A stretch of DNA of 64,000 nucleotides. It comes from Nematopogon swammerdamellus. Its lineage: Eukaryota; Arthropoda; Insecta; Lepidoptera; Adelidae. A program made the position numbers and the translations under genes. Positions 1 to 10,590 of the stretch are shown piece by piece. The stretch lies in the NCBI GenBank assembly GCA_946902875.1, contig OX336355.1:9321347-9385346 (forward strand), given 5' to 3'. Under the pieces are notes generated by a model. That model worked only from the letters and a program-made list of their open reading frames with translations, had not been told where the DNA came from and made no database searches. Every line of letters begins with the position of its first letter. The stretch's first letter is position 1.

Positions 1-129
1 GGTGAGACGTGGCGAGCCTGTCGCCCTTTAGCACGGCATCTTGTCCTTATCCCTTAGTCGCCTTTTACGACATGCACGGGGTTTACGAGATGCAGTGGGG
101 CTATTCTTTTTAAGTACCGTACCCACACG
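1..129 (-). repeat. Rep-B fragment
   Basis: Left-truncated copy of an interspersed repeat seen about eight times in this window. In sense orientation the family starts with a GTGTGGGG(T/C)CGGTACTT-like 5' end followed by AGCCCCACTGCATCT, and ends in a (TATG)n-like tail, which suggests a SINE or a LINE 3' end. This copy is antisense and runs off the window edge. Its class is unknown. Confidence 0.7.
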
Positions 130-364
130 AATATAATCTATGAATTAAATATTTTTACCCACACCAATATATTTGGTTTTATATTTTTATATATATTTTG
201 TAGACAATAAATAAAAAAATACACATATTATATATCTTATATTGCGACCTTTACAAGTCGTCGTCAATATAATCTATATCCCATTCAACTTGTGAACTTA
301 TCACCTTACTCTTGTCAAAAGCCATTCTATGCATATTGTGTGCATTGGTAGTGCAAATTTTTAA

Positions 365-500
365 ATGTAAACCGGTATGGGTGGCTGAGTCAGAAGAGCC
401 AGAGACCGGCCAATATCTTTTCGTGAAGATACTATGGCGAAGGCTTCATTTTGGATTGTTGGCAAATACTAGAGAAATCATACAAAGATGGATGATGACC
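365..500 (-). repeat. Diverged SINE-A tail fragment
   Basis: Matches the 3' part of SINE-A (the GGGTGGCTGAGTC and GGCCAATATC blocks shared with 24943-25352), with many substitutions. The short open frame across it is incidental. Confidence 0.5.
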
Positions 501-1630
501 TAAAGGATGGATTATCTTGAGGACGGAGTAAATTGTACGTATGAAACGTACGTAACGTATGAAAAGGGCAGTTCTATCCTTTTGAACAATTTGTTCATCT
601 CTCGCGTATTTTACTTATGCCACCTTTCGCCATCTTTGGTTTACCTAGTCTATTATAGTGATCCATCTCTAAATATCTCATGTTTACGATAAATTGATAA
701 ATTCCTAAATATAATGCCACAGCAAAATACATTATGCATTATTTCAAAATGGAAATATTTTACACAGTCGAATATTCCGTTAACATTAAATTAACTTCGT
801 GGAACTGCTTAATTTAAAAACTCCGCTCAATAGGATTATCCGAACGTTTGTATCGAAGGCAACAAGGTCGATTCGAAAATATTTACAGCCTGAAATTGAA
901 ATGAAAGTAACACACGCGAGCAACGCGGGTAATCATGTAAAATTGCAGCGGGCGACTGAAAAAATGTCGAATAGAACCTGATTGCGGTCAAAATTGATAC
1001 AATCAACTACTCAGAGTTTATGGTTAGGAACGGCAAACGCTGTTTAAGTGCACACTTAACGCTATCAGCGATCAAACATGTTGCAGCGCGCGAGTACTAA
1101 GTAAAATAGTTTAATTCAACTAACGGCGAGTAAATTTTAGTCGTAGTGACACATTGTTATTTCACTCCAAGCGAGTATTCGTTTCGTGTGACTAACGCCT
1201 TAGCTTAGACGATCGCATATTTTATTGATGCAATGGTTTTTGAAGCGAAGCATTTTACGCACGTTTGGGATGGGGAACTAACTCAGAAAAAGTAAAACGT
1301 AACGAAAGTACGAACGGAATTTGCAACGCTCCGCGCTGCCCGCCCAATGAGGAGCGTTGGCGTTGGTTGGCATCTACTGTCTATCTGTCTACCCACAACA
1401 AAAATGTCAAAGCGCAATGACATTTGACGACATTTACGACATTATGACATTGCTTTAGCCCCACCTTGTGTAAGAGTCTTATGAAGTCGAACCATTGTAT
1501 AGGATGAAAGGACATAAATGCCATCTCGATCGAAATTAAATTAATAATTGGATTTTAAACACAGAACGTAAGAATCTTCGCTTCTGTCGAGTGTCCCACG
1601 ATACCTCACCTGTTTTTTACATACCTACAT
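501..1630. other. Stretch without recognised gene
   Basis: I see no coding exon or clear repeat here. Short open frames lack codon bias or recognisable motifs. The part around 1320-1450 is slightly GC-richer and contains several ATTTACGACAT/CATTTGACGA-like short repeats. Confidence 0.4.
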
Positions 1631-1634
1631 ATAC

Positions 1635-1800
1635 AGTGTCACGCCTGTTTCTCAGTGGGGTAGGCAGAGACAACGGATCTCCACGTGCCACGATCCTGAC
1701 ACACCTCTGCCGCCTCTTCCACTCTCATAATGTTCTTCATTCATGCTCGTCTGTTACGAGTACTCCGTACTACGCACTTGACCCTTTTAGACAGCAAAAA
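1635..1800 (-). pseudogene. LINE-K 3' fragment
   Basis: Antisense copy of a LINE 3' end, homologous to 8128-8330 and 28412-28632. The sense strand of the better copy encodes a reverse-transcriptase C-terminal tail with motifs like GRPRRTYLDQIG and STRNRRA. Only the last part of the ORF and the 3' UTR remain here. Clade not determined. Confidence 0.6.
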
Positions 1801-1846
1801 AGGACAAATTGATTCGTCGTTTAATTTTGATATGTTTTCTTGTATG

Positions 1847-2100
1847 TTTTTTTATGGAAACTGACACGGTTGGCTACATCACCTACAACATCCGTGATGT
1901 CTGCCCATAACACCGGGTGAACTAGGTGCCATGTCAGTGCTTCCCTTCATTTAAATGTAGGCTACACTGAACTGGACGGAAAACACGAACTATTTACATA
2001 GCCGTTTCGACCGACGTTTCATTCAGTGCCGTGGTACCAACCCGAGCCGGTTGAACCCTCCCACCAAGTAAGTTAAGAAGGGAAGGGACCTACAATTTTT
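1847..2100 (-). repeat. SINE-S body and tail, head missing
   Basis: Antisense copy. It starts with the poly-T that complements the SINE A-tail, continues through the conserved tail (GACACGGTTGGCTACATC) and central domain, and stops before the pol III head. It is a 5'-truncated member of the family whose full copies lie at 15730, 34777 and 36425. Confidence 0.8.
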
Positions 2101-2504
2101 GTGTGGTGTTTGATAGCAACCAGTTCTGACGTTTTTTCCAATCGCACGCTATAATGTTACTTAATATCTCTCCGGGTTTCAGCGGCACCTTTTTATTGTG
2201 AAGTCTGAGCCCGCTCCGAGCACGCACATTTTACATTAGCCTGAAAATCGGGTGAAAGCCTGAAAATGTGAGTTGTTAGTAGCTTTGACTAAATATCCCT
2301 TCGTTTAATATTTACGAGATCAAACGAGTTGCTCAAACTTGAACAGATTTTATTAAATTCACGTTTCTGAAAGCTGAAGTTTCGTCTGTAAGTCCATAAT
2401 TTGTTGTTGCGTCGCCGGAGTTCGGCGTATTATTTTTCATATTTATATACGAGACACAGGTCAAATGACAAGTAAACAAATACAAGAAAAAGAATAGATA
2501 CACG

Positions 2505-2785
2505 CATACTACACGCTGTATCCCGACAATCGGGGTAAACAGAGTAATCGGTGTTGTGCTGCAAGAACTCGGGTACATTACAGAACAACACCGACCACCA
2601 CGTTTAACAAAGTATTAGGACAAGATAACTATCAAGCAGCAAGTAAGCACGAGAACCCACCTGCTGCATGACTCGGTGGAAGGACCGTGCCAAGGACCGT
2701 AGCCGAGGTGGCTACCCGTCGCCCTTAGCACGGCATCTCGTGCTTATCCCTTAGTCGCCTTTTACGTCATGCACGGGGAGATAAC
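2505..2785 (-). repeat. Rep-B, nearly full copy
   Basis: Antisense copy from the CACACGCTGTATCCCGAC-like 3' end to the GCATGTCGTAAAAGGCG-like 5' part. It is collinear with copies at 21660, 35446, 37660 and 60293. Confidence 0.75.
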
Positions 2786-3105
2786 GGGGAGTAATGTGTT
2801 TTTAATAAATAAAAGTGTTGACAGATTTCTACCCAGCATCCCAGTATGTATGTGAAATAGGTCCGATTGAAGCGCTTAAAGTGAATACCTTAACACAAAT
2901 AAGTAATTTAAAAATATTGAATCTAGACTTTGATACCTGTGAGTCTTTTGAATTAACCTGTTAAAAATTATATTATATTTACAACTTAGTTTTTGCCGCC
3001 CCTATTAATTAAAGTTGAGGACCCCTGTCCGGTTTCCATGAAAGCATAATAACATTATTTCATCAAAATCGTATCGTTGTCCGTATCCAAACAGGTACAA
3101 GAAAT

Positions 3106-3685
3106 GAGGAGGTTAAGAACAAAAGGTCACAATTATCCACTTTAGACAGTTTTCATTTTTAAATTTTTTTTTATTTAAAATGCCGAATTGCATCGATTCC
3201 ACACCTTGTAATTATCAAGTACTCAAATCCGATTGATTTTAGCTACCAAAAGATACATTTGGTTCAAAAGGTAACAAATCCGTAAAAATCGACACTAATT
3301 ATTCCTCAAAAAAGGCAACAATTCCAAACCAATTTCGGTGCATAATGCCGCCCTGTGGTTCTGAAAGTAACATTTTCCATTATTTTCGTAATTTTGTGAG
3401 GCACATATCCGTATACTTGTGAACAATAAGTAACAAATCCATATACAAATTATTACTCCAGTACAAAAAGGCACAAATGCAAAATTCAAATCCATGTATT
3501 CCTTATTATACTCCACATTTTTTTTAAATCTTTGTATGATACGAATGATCTCTACTAGTTGTATTTTTATATGAAATTAAAATAAATATTTCTGTAATGG
3601 GTTAGGGACCATTATGTTTTTTGCTTATTCTGAAAAAAAATACCTACCTAAAGTGGATTTGTGACCTTTTGTTCTTAACCTCCTC
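3106..3685. mobile_element. TIR-H nonautonomous DNA element, copy 1
   Basis: A 580-bp unit bounded by inverted repeats starting GAGGAGGTTAAGAAC at the left and ending in its complement at the right (about 26 bp perfect, then an ATCCACTTT block with small gaps). The inside is AT-rich and holds several direct and inverted variants of the TIR motif AAAGGT(A/C)ACAAATCC, for example near 3267, 3430 and 3465. There is no transposase frame. Target-site duplication not resolved. A second copy lies at 39272. Confidence 0.7.
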
Positions 3686-3723
3686 AAATATTCCACTATA
3701 ATTCAATCAACAGAATGAATTTT

Positions 3724-3950
3724 TTTTTAATGTAATCCGGTGTGGGTGACTGAGTCGGAGGGGCCAAACCACATGCTCCGACCAGCCAATATCACCTCCG
3801 AGAAGGTAGGTGCCATACCGGAGACTTCCCTGGATTGGTGGCTATAGTGGACTAGAGGATAACCTAACCGAGGCTGCTATGCGGCCATCTTACATCCAGT
3901 ACGGTGGTACCAACCCAGTCGGCTACAATTTGAGCCTACCACCTAGTAAG
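3724..3950 (-). repeat. SINE-A body and tail fragment
   Basis: Antisense SINE-A from its 3' end to the end of the shared central domain (CCACCTAGTAAG), where it joins a sense SINE-S tail. The head is absent. Confidence 0.75.
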
Positions 3951-4098
3951 GCTATGTAAATAGTTCGTGTCTTCCGTTCAGTTCCTTGTAGCCGGCACGA
4001 CCGAAGGGAAGCACTAGTTCGCCAAGGTGTTATGGGCTGACATCACGGATGAAGTAGGCTATGTAGTCAACCGTGTCAGTTTCCATAAAACATTTAAA
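3948..4098 (+). repeat. SINE-S tail joined to SINE-A
   Basis: Begins at GGCTATGTAAATAGTTCG and ends in CCATAAAAC. The break lies exactly at the edge of the central domain that the two SINE families share, with opposite orientations meeting head to head. Confidence 0.7.
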
Positions 4099-4159
4099 TT
4101 AAAAAATTAAAGGGGCAATTTCCATAGACAAAGGTATATTTTTCTTAATTCCGTGAAGC

Positions 4160-4345
4160 AAACTGTGATTACTCCTCCGCGCCGCCGGCGCCGCTGCTCT
4201 CGTCGTGTCGGCTGAAGGCTGTGCGCTGCAAAGTTAGGCTTTTCGCATTCGTTCAACTAATATTACTCTCGGGATGGTCCAAATAACACCGCCGCGTCCG
4301 TCGTCGGCGGCGCGGCGGCGGCGCTGGGAGAACGTTTCGTAGTTT
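4160..4345. promoter_or_regulatory. CpG/GGC-rich block, possible promoter or 5' exon
   Basis: Two dense runs of GCCGCCG/GGCGGCG in otherwise AT-rich DNA, with many CpGs. There is no open frame. The function is inferred only from composition, so this could also be part of an unrecognised repeat. Confidence 0.3.
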
Positions 4346-4757
4346 ATTTCTCTTGAAGCTTTCCCCGTTACTTTATTTCAAACTCTACTCCCTGAAAGTT
4401 AATTTATAATATCTCAAAATGTAAGTAAGATAACTAGCATAACTAGCAGAAGTAGGTAAAAGATCTTATTTATAAAACAATATAATGAAAGACTTGTCAA
4501 GACAGATCTCGCCTGTCTTGACATGACAAATGATTGGATTTCGAGAAACACAGCCCAGCGTGTAGGATTTTTAAATTTTCTTACTTATTAATTCTCTTAG
4601 GTAAATATTTCATATCTGTATTTCTAATTTTATAAAATATTTGAATATGGAAACCTGAATCATCAAACTGAAGTAAGCAATGTATGTAAAAAATAAATTC
4701 GCAAGCACACCACAACATGTACATATAAATAATATATTAAAATATATATATATGTAT

Positions 4758-5056
4758 ATGATGCGTAATGTAATGAGACAATCCGCCGCCGACGACGCAC
4801 CAAATTAGTCGATATTTGACATCGGGTGGCTGGCTACGCTCAAGTGGCGGCGGGCCGGGCACGTCAGCCGAGAAGCAACGAACATTGGAGTAACCGTATC
4901 CTACGCTGGCCGCCGTGGACAGGAAAACGGAATGTGGGAAGACCTCACCCGCCAGGTGGGACGACGAAATCAAGTACGTCGGCTGAAGGCCGGGATTACT
5001 GGAAGAAATTTGAAGAGGTGTATGTCCAGAAGTGAACGCATACACACTGACTGACA
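4758..5056 (+). pseudogene. 5'-truncated LINE-L 3' end
   Basis: About 300 bp homologous to the last 90 codons of the reverse transcriptase at 8425-9942 (the GHVSR, RPWTGKR and QWFR..EGR..W regions). Small insertions and deletions break the frame. It ends in ACTGACTGAC, the family's tandem tail. Confidence 0.8.
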
Positions 5057-5279
5057 CCACAACAGAACGTATTACCTTTGCTTACTGAATGCAATCATGT
5101 TTTCCTTTAAAAAAAATCGCGACGTTAAATTCCTGCGTTCAAACAAATCCGATTGTGATTCGAAATTCAAACAATTCCCCCCGAAAATCCATTCAAATAA
5201 AAAATAGCAAAAGCTAACCCCCTACGTCCGGCACCGTGAAAAACTACCACTAAAATTTAATAAAAGCTTCAACAGTCGA

Positions 5280-5600
5280 CGAAGGTCGATGCTGTGAGAG
5301 GTACACTGCACCCATCTTACTCCGCATCAGCCAGCAGGACAATCGTTCTAGTTTTGTCTCTTTCTTGAACGATTTCTACCCGCAATCTGTCTCTTTCTCG
5401 CGCAGCTCTTGTGCAATTTAGGAACGGGAGGCGATGACGTCACGGTGCCGACCTCGCTCCGGAAGTAGCCCCTCTCCTTCCCGTCACACCCCCTCTACCA
5501 GGCTCTCTCTTCCTGCACACCTGACACAGAGGCTGATATCCAGAATTTCCGTGCCGCCGCCGGCAGTGGCTTGCTATCTGACTACTCGAACAGGGTAACT
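5280..5600. promoter_or_regulatory. Candidate promoter region
   Basis: Locally GC- and CpG-rich unique sequence with a perfect CRE palindrome TGACGTCA at 5435-5442, an ETS-like CCGGAAGT about 20 bp downstream, and pyrimidine-rich stretches. No ORF is seen. It could serve the EF-hand gene whose first visible coding exon is at 27.9 kb, because that ATG sits behind a splice acceptor and so needs an upstream 5' UTR exon. That link is inference. Confidence 0.35.
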
Positions 5601-5774
5601 GACGTTACGTTAAATTTCAGTGGAGGCATCTAAAATTTTATGGATTCGTTGTTTTCATATAGAAAATTATTTACAACGTAAGTTACCTGTAAATGTGATG
5701 CTACGTACTAGTACATTAAAACAAACAGCATCTGGATATAAAAAGTGATACAATTAAGAAGACTAACATTTTAG

Positions 5775-6068
5775 GTGTAGTTATGATTCGGATTCCACTT
5801 AAACAGTAGGTCCCTTCCCTTCTTACCTTACTAGGTGGTAGGGTGTATCCCGACTGCGTTGGTACCACCGCACTGAGCGAAACGTGTCCGTCGAAACGGC
5901 TATTAAATGGTGTATGCAAATAGTTCGTGTTTTCCGTCCAGTTCAGTGTAGCCGACCTGAAATTAAGGGAAGCACTGACATGGCACCTAGCTCACCCGGT
6001 GTTATGGGCTGACATCACGGATATTGTAGGTGATGTAGCCAAACGTGTCAATTTCCATAAAAAAAATC
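5775..6068 (+). repeat. SINE-S, truncated head
   Basis: Starts at the B-box-like GATTCGGATTCCAC and runs through the central domain and tail to CCATAAAAAAAA. The A box and 5S segment are missing. Confidence 0.8.
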
Positions 6069-6084
6069 CGGAGAATCTATTTTT

Positions 6085-6187
6085 TTTTTATTGAAAGCGC
6101 GACATGCGGCGCCGAGCCCATAAGGTGTCTAAGGACATTCGGTCGTATGCGGGGTTTGCGAATGCTATGCCGCCGCCGGCCTAAGTG
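6085..6187 (+). repeat. Rep-J fragment
   Basis: Short interspersed repeat beginning TTTATTGAAAGCGCGACAT, with GACATTCGGTCGTATGCGG and ATGCCG..CCGGCC blocks. It is shared with 20155, 21535, 35335 and 58135. Confidence 0.6.
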
Positions 6188-6486
6188 AGTATGAACACAA
6201 ATGTACGAGTAATACACCGTATACACATAAAACAATAGAGGAAAATCAGAACTTTTAAACTACAGTCCAAGTGACCTCCTCACTTCGGCCGGTAATACTA
6301 TCCCGGAATAATCCCCGTCATGACTTTTTACGAGGTCAACTCGTTCTACTCTTTCGTTTTTTAGAAAAAAAAGGGTTTTGTGTTGTTTGTTTCTCGGATC
6401 GTTGTGAAACGCTGACGATGGCGGAATTTTAATAAGTTAAATTTGGAAAACGATATTTAGGCGAGCTTCAAGTAACAAATTCAATA

Positions 6487-6700
6487 AAACTGATAGATAG
6501 ATAAATAGAAAGAAATAGTTTATTGCTATAAAAAAACATTTTAGAGAAACAAACGATAAGTAATGATAAGTTATTTACATGAAGGGCAAAGGCGGACTTA
6601 TCCCTTACAGGGATATCTCCCAGTCAACCTTTGGATGTTTGAGAGTCGTATGTTGTGAGGTATAAGTAGGTATTAAGTAGCAAAAAACTTGAGTGTGGGA
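6487..6700 (-). repeat. LINE-E 3' tail
   Basis: Starts with (GATA)n, complementary to a LINE-like tandem tail, followed by a block containing GGGCAAAGGCGGACTTA and CAGTCAACCTTTGGATG. The block is shared with 11285-11465 and, in the opposite orientation, 47495-47640. No coding part remains. Confidence 0.6.
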
Positions 6701-6959
6701 ATGTAAAATACAATATAAGGAAAATAACTATGATAAACTATATGAAATGAAATGTGATTTAGTTCTATAGGTTATGCGCATGTATGTAGATCTAGTTTTA
6801 ACATGAGAGTAACTTCAAAACTAGTATTTAAAAAAAAAGTGTTAACGTAAGGTATGGTTATTTCAAGTATTTCGAAAGAGATCTTGCTCATAGAATATAT
6901 ACACTTCACGTTGTTTCCAACACTTGATCGGCATGCATTCCATTTGAATTAAACGTGAA

Positions 6960-7095
6960 TAACAAGTGTGATAGAGATATTCAGGGTGACCACGGACCAC
7001 GGTCAGCCTGCAAGAGTCAAACAGTCACCCGTCCAAGTTCTGACCGCGGTCAGGTGTGCTTAAGACCACGAACGGCAGTCAAGCGATTGCATCAT
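6960..7095 (-). repeat. Diverged SINE-S head fragment
   Basis: Antisense remnants of the GGCTGACC..GGTCAG and GGTGACCGC segments of the SINE-S head can be recognised. No body or tail is attached. Confidence 0.4.
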
Positions 7096-7099
7096 TGAG

Positions 7100-8127
7100 A
7101 TACCGAGGCTGAATCGTCAATATACTCTTGCACGAGTCGAAATCAATCACCGTATATGACGCGCTAGTCAACATGGAACACGACGATTGCATTATGTATG
7201 CTCTACTTGCCTGTGAACTCGTCTGAGATATTCGCCTATTAACCAGTATATGGATATGCAGAATATGTTTGTGAAAATGAATTTAATTATTTAATTAATA
7301 TGATTAAAATTAATTGATATACCTATCATATTTTGGAATTTATATTGTTTTCTTTAAGTCGAATTAATGCCAATATGGCTCTGACTGCGCAGTATGTATT
7401 TGTCATTGTGTATTATAATAATATGCTTTTCGAAATGCGAAAGGTGGTCTTAAAAACTTTGTTTTTTTTTTTTGTTACAACATTAAACTTAAAAAAATAT
7501 CATTTTATCTATATTTATCTGCTAGGAATGGTTCCGTCCCGTTTTAAATCCCATTCTCCATTTCTCGGTACTATCAGTTCTAAACAGATTCTAAAGGACA
7601 ATGAAAAATAGTTTCGTTTATCTTATCTTTTATATTAAGCATTTTATTACGCGATCAGATAGCGTCACAATGTTTTGTATTAGGTACTGCACCTATGTAA
7701 TAATATGTACATTTCTTTCCGCAACTCACCAAACAGTTATATATAGGTAACCCAAAGGTATTCTGGTAGAAAATTCCTAGAGGCATCAAATGTTACCTTT
7801 CGCCCATATTTTTTATTTGAGTGCAATAAATATAACAAATATACAATACAATAAAAATATAAATGTCACTGAACGAGAAAACTCGAAACATCCTCGCGTA
7901 TGTCCTATATTTTTCTGGCCACCGTTCAAAAGCTTTTCAGCGAAAAAGCACGAAATGGCATATTGAAATTTGTCTGCGTTATGTGATTTCCGGGCACCAT
8001 GTTACTTTTTCCATGAGTTGGCTACACAGCCAACTGCGCCAACACACATGTGTCGGAGAGACACCGGTATCTGGACCTCAACATCAAGCGATTCTATTTA
8101 TAAATATTTGGAAGAATGAGTAATAGG
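7100..8127. other. AT-rich stretch without recognised gene
   Basis: Open frames here (for example 7333-7611 and 7863-8123) are low-complexity, or Leu/Phe/Tyr-rich as expected from AT-rich DNA. They show no domain. Confidence 0.4.
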
Positions 8128-8330
8128 AGACTAAAGAAACAAATTTATGGAGCAAATGTGAGTGGAAGAATCGAGAAGGGTCGCCCTAGACGCACATACC
8201 TGGACCAGATCGGGCATGTGCTCAAAAAGGATCAAGTGTGCAGTACCCGAAACCGACGAGCCGACGAGCATGTATTATGAGAGTGGAAGAGGCGGCAGAG
8301 GTGTGTCAGGCAGGATCGTCGCTATTTATG
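8128..8330 (+). pseudogene. LINE-K reverse-transcriptase C-terminal fragment
   Basis: One frame reads through KGRPRRTYLDQIGHVLKKDQ and STRNRRADEH, a C-terminal tail typical of insect non-LTR reverse transcriptases. It ends in (TATG)n. It is the most readable of three copies (others at 1635 and 28412). It lies about 100 bp upstream of the larger LINE-L insertion but is a separate element. Confidence 0.65.
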
Positions 8331-8412
8331 TATGTATGTATGCTCAATACTTGTGCAAAATTTCAAATTATTCAGACGTCTGGAAATGGGTGAAAATTAA
8401 TTTGAACGATTG

Positions 8413-8422
8413 CATTACATAC
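8413..8422. repeat. Target-site duplication of LINE-L, left
   Basis: CATTACATAC is repeated exactly at 9959-9968, bracketing the LINE. Confidence 0.85.
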
Positions 8423-9958
8423 AGGGATATAAAAGGGATATACCCGATATTAGTGTCTATGAGATAAAGGCTGCCTTGAAAGGACTCAAAAAACACAAGG
8501 CTCCAGGTGAAGACGGGATAACGACAGAGCTGCTGAACGCTGGCGGACGACCGATCCTGAAGGAACTGCAAAAACTGTTCAATGCAGTTCTTGAAGGCGG
8601 TGTAGTTCCGGCCGCATGGCGAAATAGTGTCGTTGTCTTGTTTCACAAGAAGGGGGATAGGGCGAAGTTGAAAAACTATCGACCGATCTCACTTCTTAGC
8701 CACGTGTACAAGGTCTTTTCAAGAGTCATCACGAGTCGGCTGACACAGAGGCTGGACCAGTACCAGCCTCGTGAGCAAGCTGGATTTAGGAAAGGGTACG
8801 GCACCATGGACCACATATTTACTGTGAGACAAGTGGTGCAAAAATGCGAGGAGTACAACAAGCCGCTCTTCCTAGCCTTCGTCGACTATGAGAAGGCGTT
8901 CGACTCAGTTGAAAAATGGGCTGTCGAAAACTCCCTCCTCAGGTGCAGAATCGACCACCGCTACATCGAGGTGCTCCGAAATCTGTATCGGTCCGCGACG
9001 ATGACTGTGAGGCTTCACGAGAATACCCAACCTATCCTCCTTGGTAAAGGCGTAAGGCAGGGGGATGTGATCTCACCCAAGCTCTTCACAAACGCATTGG
9101 AAGATGTGTTCAAGATGCTTGAGTGGGACAACATGGGTATAAACGTGAATGGAGATCTTCTCAGTCATCTGCGTTTCGCCGATGACATTGTTCTTCTGTC
9201 AAATTCCCGAGATCAGCTTCAGATCATGCTGGAAGACCTTTATACAGCGTCGATGAAGGTTGGTCTGAAGATGAACCGGGACAAAACCAAGGTCATGGCG
9301 ACCGAGGTTATGACGGGAGGACAAATTGTTATTGGCGGAGAAGTGATCGAACAGGTTGAAGAGTACGTATACCTCGGTCAAATTCTGCGGCTTGGTAGAC
9401 AAGGTCTGCTTAAGGAGGTGGAGAGACGAATTCAACTGGGTTGGGCTGCCTTTGGAAAACTAAAATTCGTCCTGAAGTCTGACCTTCCGCAGAATTTAAA
9501 GACCCGTATATATGACCAGTGTGTCCTCCCGGTTATGACGTACGGGTGTGAAACGTGGACTCTGACGGTCGCTGTTGTCCAAAGGTTGAAAGTTGCTCAG
9601 CGAGCAATGGAGCGAGCCATGCTGGGAATATCGCTACGTGATATGGTGCGTAACGAGGCAATCCGCCGACGCACCAAAGTAGTCGATATTGGACACCGGG
9701 TGGCTAAGCTCAAATGGCAGTGGGCTGGGCACGTTAGCCGAAGAGACGATGACCGTTGGAGTAACCGTGTCCTACACTGGCGGCCGTGGACAGGAAAACG
9801 GAGTGTGGGAAGACCACCCGCCAGGTGGGACGACGACATCAAGTGCGCCGGCGGAAATCAGTGGTTCCGTATCGCTGAAGGCCGGGAGGACTGGAGGAAA
9901 ATTGGAGAGGCGTATGTCCAGCAGTGGACGCTCACACGCTGACTGACTGACTGACTGA
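8423..9958 (+). mobile_element. 5'-truncated non-LTR retrotransposon (LINE-L)
   Basis: A 1,536-bp insertion bracketed by a 10-bp direct repeat. It begins inside the reverse-transcriptase domain, so the AP-endonuclease half normally found upstream is missing. It ends in (CTGA)n just after the stop codon. The perfect duplication and uninterrupted frame suggest a fairly recent insertion. Related 3' ends occur at 4758, 18660, 30840, 40655 and perhaps 22740. The C-terminal layout resembles RTE-like endonuclease/reverse-transcriptase elements of Lepidoptera, but the clade is not proven. Confidence 0.9.
8425..9942 (+). CDS. Reverse transcriptase, N-terminally truncated (non-LTR)
   Basis: About 505 codons encode the fingers-palm-thumb part of an RNA-directed DNA polymerase used for target-primed reverse transcription. 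Visible in order: KAPGEDGI near the start; KNYRPISLL (motif 1, about 8671); QAGFRKGYGT (about 8777); motif A FVDYEKAFDSV (Asp at 8884); motif B GVRQGDVISP (about 9050); motif C FADD (9175-9186); a thumb with YVYLGQIL; then a C-terminal tail with YGCETWTL, GHVSRR and EAYVQQW. There is no genuine start codon: upstream of the first LINE base the frame runs into the flanking duplication, where only a TTG occurs. The catalytic Asp residues are present, but without an endonuclease and promoter it is probably not autonomous. Confidence 0.92.
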   Translation, partial: GYKRDIPDISVYEIKAALKGLKKHKAPGEDGITTELLNAGGRPILKELQKLFNAVLEGGVVPAAWRNSVVVLFHKKGDRAKLKNYRPISLLSHVYKVFSRVITSRLTQRLDQYQPREQAGFRKGYGTMDHIFTVRQVVQKCEEYNKPLFLAFVDYEKAFDSVEKWAVENSLLRCRIDHRYIEVLRNLYRSATMTVRLHENTQPILLGKGVRQGDVISPKLFTNALEDVFKMLEWDNMGINVNGDLLSHLRFADDIVLLSNSRDQLQIMLEDLYTASMKVGLKMNRDKTKVMATEVMTGGQIVIGGEVIEQVEEYVYLGQILRLGRQGLLKEVERRIQLGWAAFGKLKFVLKSDLPQNLKTRIYDQCVLPVMTYGCETWTLTVAVVQRLKVAQRAMERAMLGISLRDMVRNEAIRRRTKVVDIGHRVAKLKWQWAGHVSRRDDDRWSNRVLHWRPWTGKRSVGRPPARWDDDIKCAGGNQWFRIAEGREDWRKIGEAYVQQWTLTR

Positions 9959-9968
9959 CATTACATAC
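9959..9968. repeat. Target-site duplication of LINE-L, right
   Basis: CATTACATAC, identical to 8413-8422. Confidence 0.85.
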
Positions 9969-10065
9969 ATACATGCATACTACATAAATACATACAGTTC
10001 AAGCTAATGAAAGTGTGTCAAAAAGGCTACTGAACCCTCTGTGTATGAATAACGTTCGCACTTAA

Positions 10066-10126
10066 CAGGTTTTTAGGTTTCCGTATCCCGCACGGAAGCC
10101 TATTACTAAGCCTACGCCGTCTGTCT

Positions 10127-10157
<31 letters not shown>

Positions 10158-10375
10158 CGAGGAGGGCTGTATCTCTTGAACCGTAATAGGTAGCCCGTTG
10201 ACATTTTCACAGAATATGTGTTATTATGGCGGATATAACAACAAATAATAAAAAATAGAAAAAGTAAAAAATTAAGGGGGGTTCCCATACAAGAAATATG
10301 TTTTTTTTTAATGTTTTTTTTTGTGGTGCGGAAACCTCGGTGCGCGAGTCCGACTCGCACTTGACCGGTTTTTTA
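10066..10375 (-). repeat. Rep-D, antisense
   Basis: Starts TTTTTAGG(T)TTCCGTA and ends with CCGACTCGCACTTGACCGG, the reverse of the family's sense order (CAAGTGCGAGT ... GTACGGAACCCTAAAAA). It contains the GTCT/GTCC simple repeat that gives 'TDRRTDGQTD' pseudo-peptides. The family is common in this window (18520, 20935, 31604, 42322, 46035, 59118) and nonautonomous. Confidence 0.7.
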
Positions 10376-10424
10376 TAATTCAATTTACTGTTTACATACG
10401 CAACTATACACCTAAGACGACTTT

Positions 10425-10590
10425 TTTTATGCGACCCGACATGGTCGACATCACGTACGATATCCGTAAAGTCAGCCTATAACACCTTGGTGAACTAGGT
10501 GTCATGTCAGTGCTTGCCTTTGGTCGAACCAGCTTCACTGACGGAAAACACGAACTATTTACGTAGCCGCTTCGGCCGAACTTTAATTTG
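10425..10590 (-). repeat. SINE-S tail fragment
   Basis: Antisense tail portion from the GACATGGTCGACATCACG region to TATTTACGTAGCCGCTTCGG, moderately diverged. Confidence 0.6.

Noticed and set aside
4737..5060. 107-codon antisense frame
   Set aside because: Shadow of the LINE-L 3' end on the opposite strand.
7333..7611. 92-codon + frame
   Set aside because: Composition-driven Leu/Phe/Tyr peptide from AT-rich DNA; no splice sites or homology signs.
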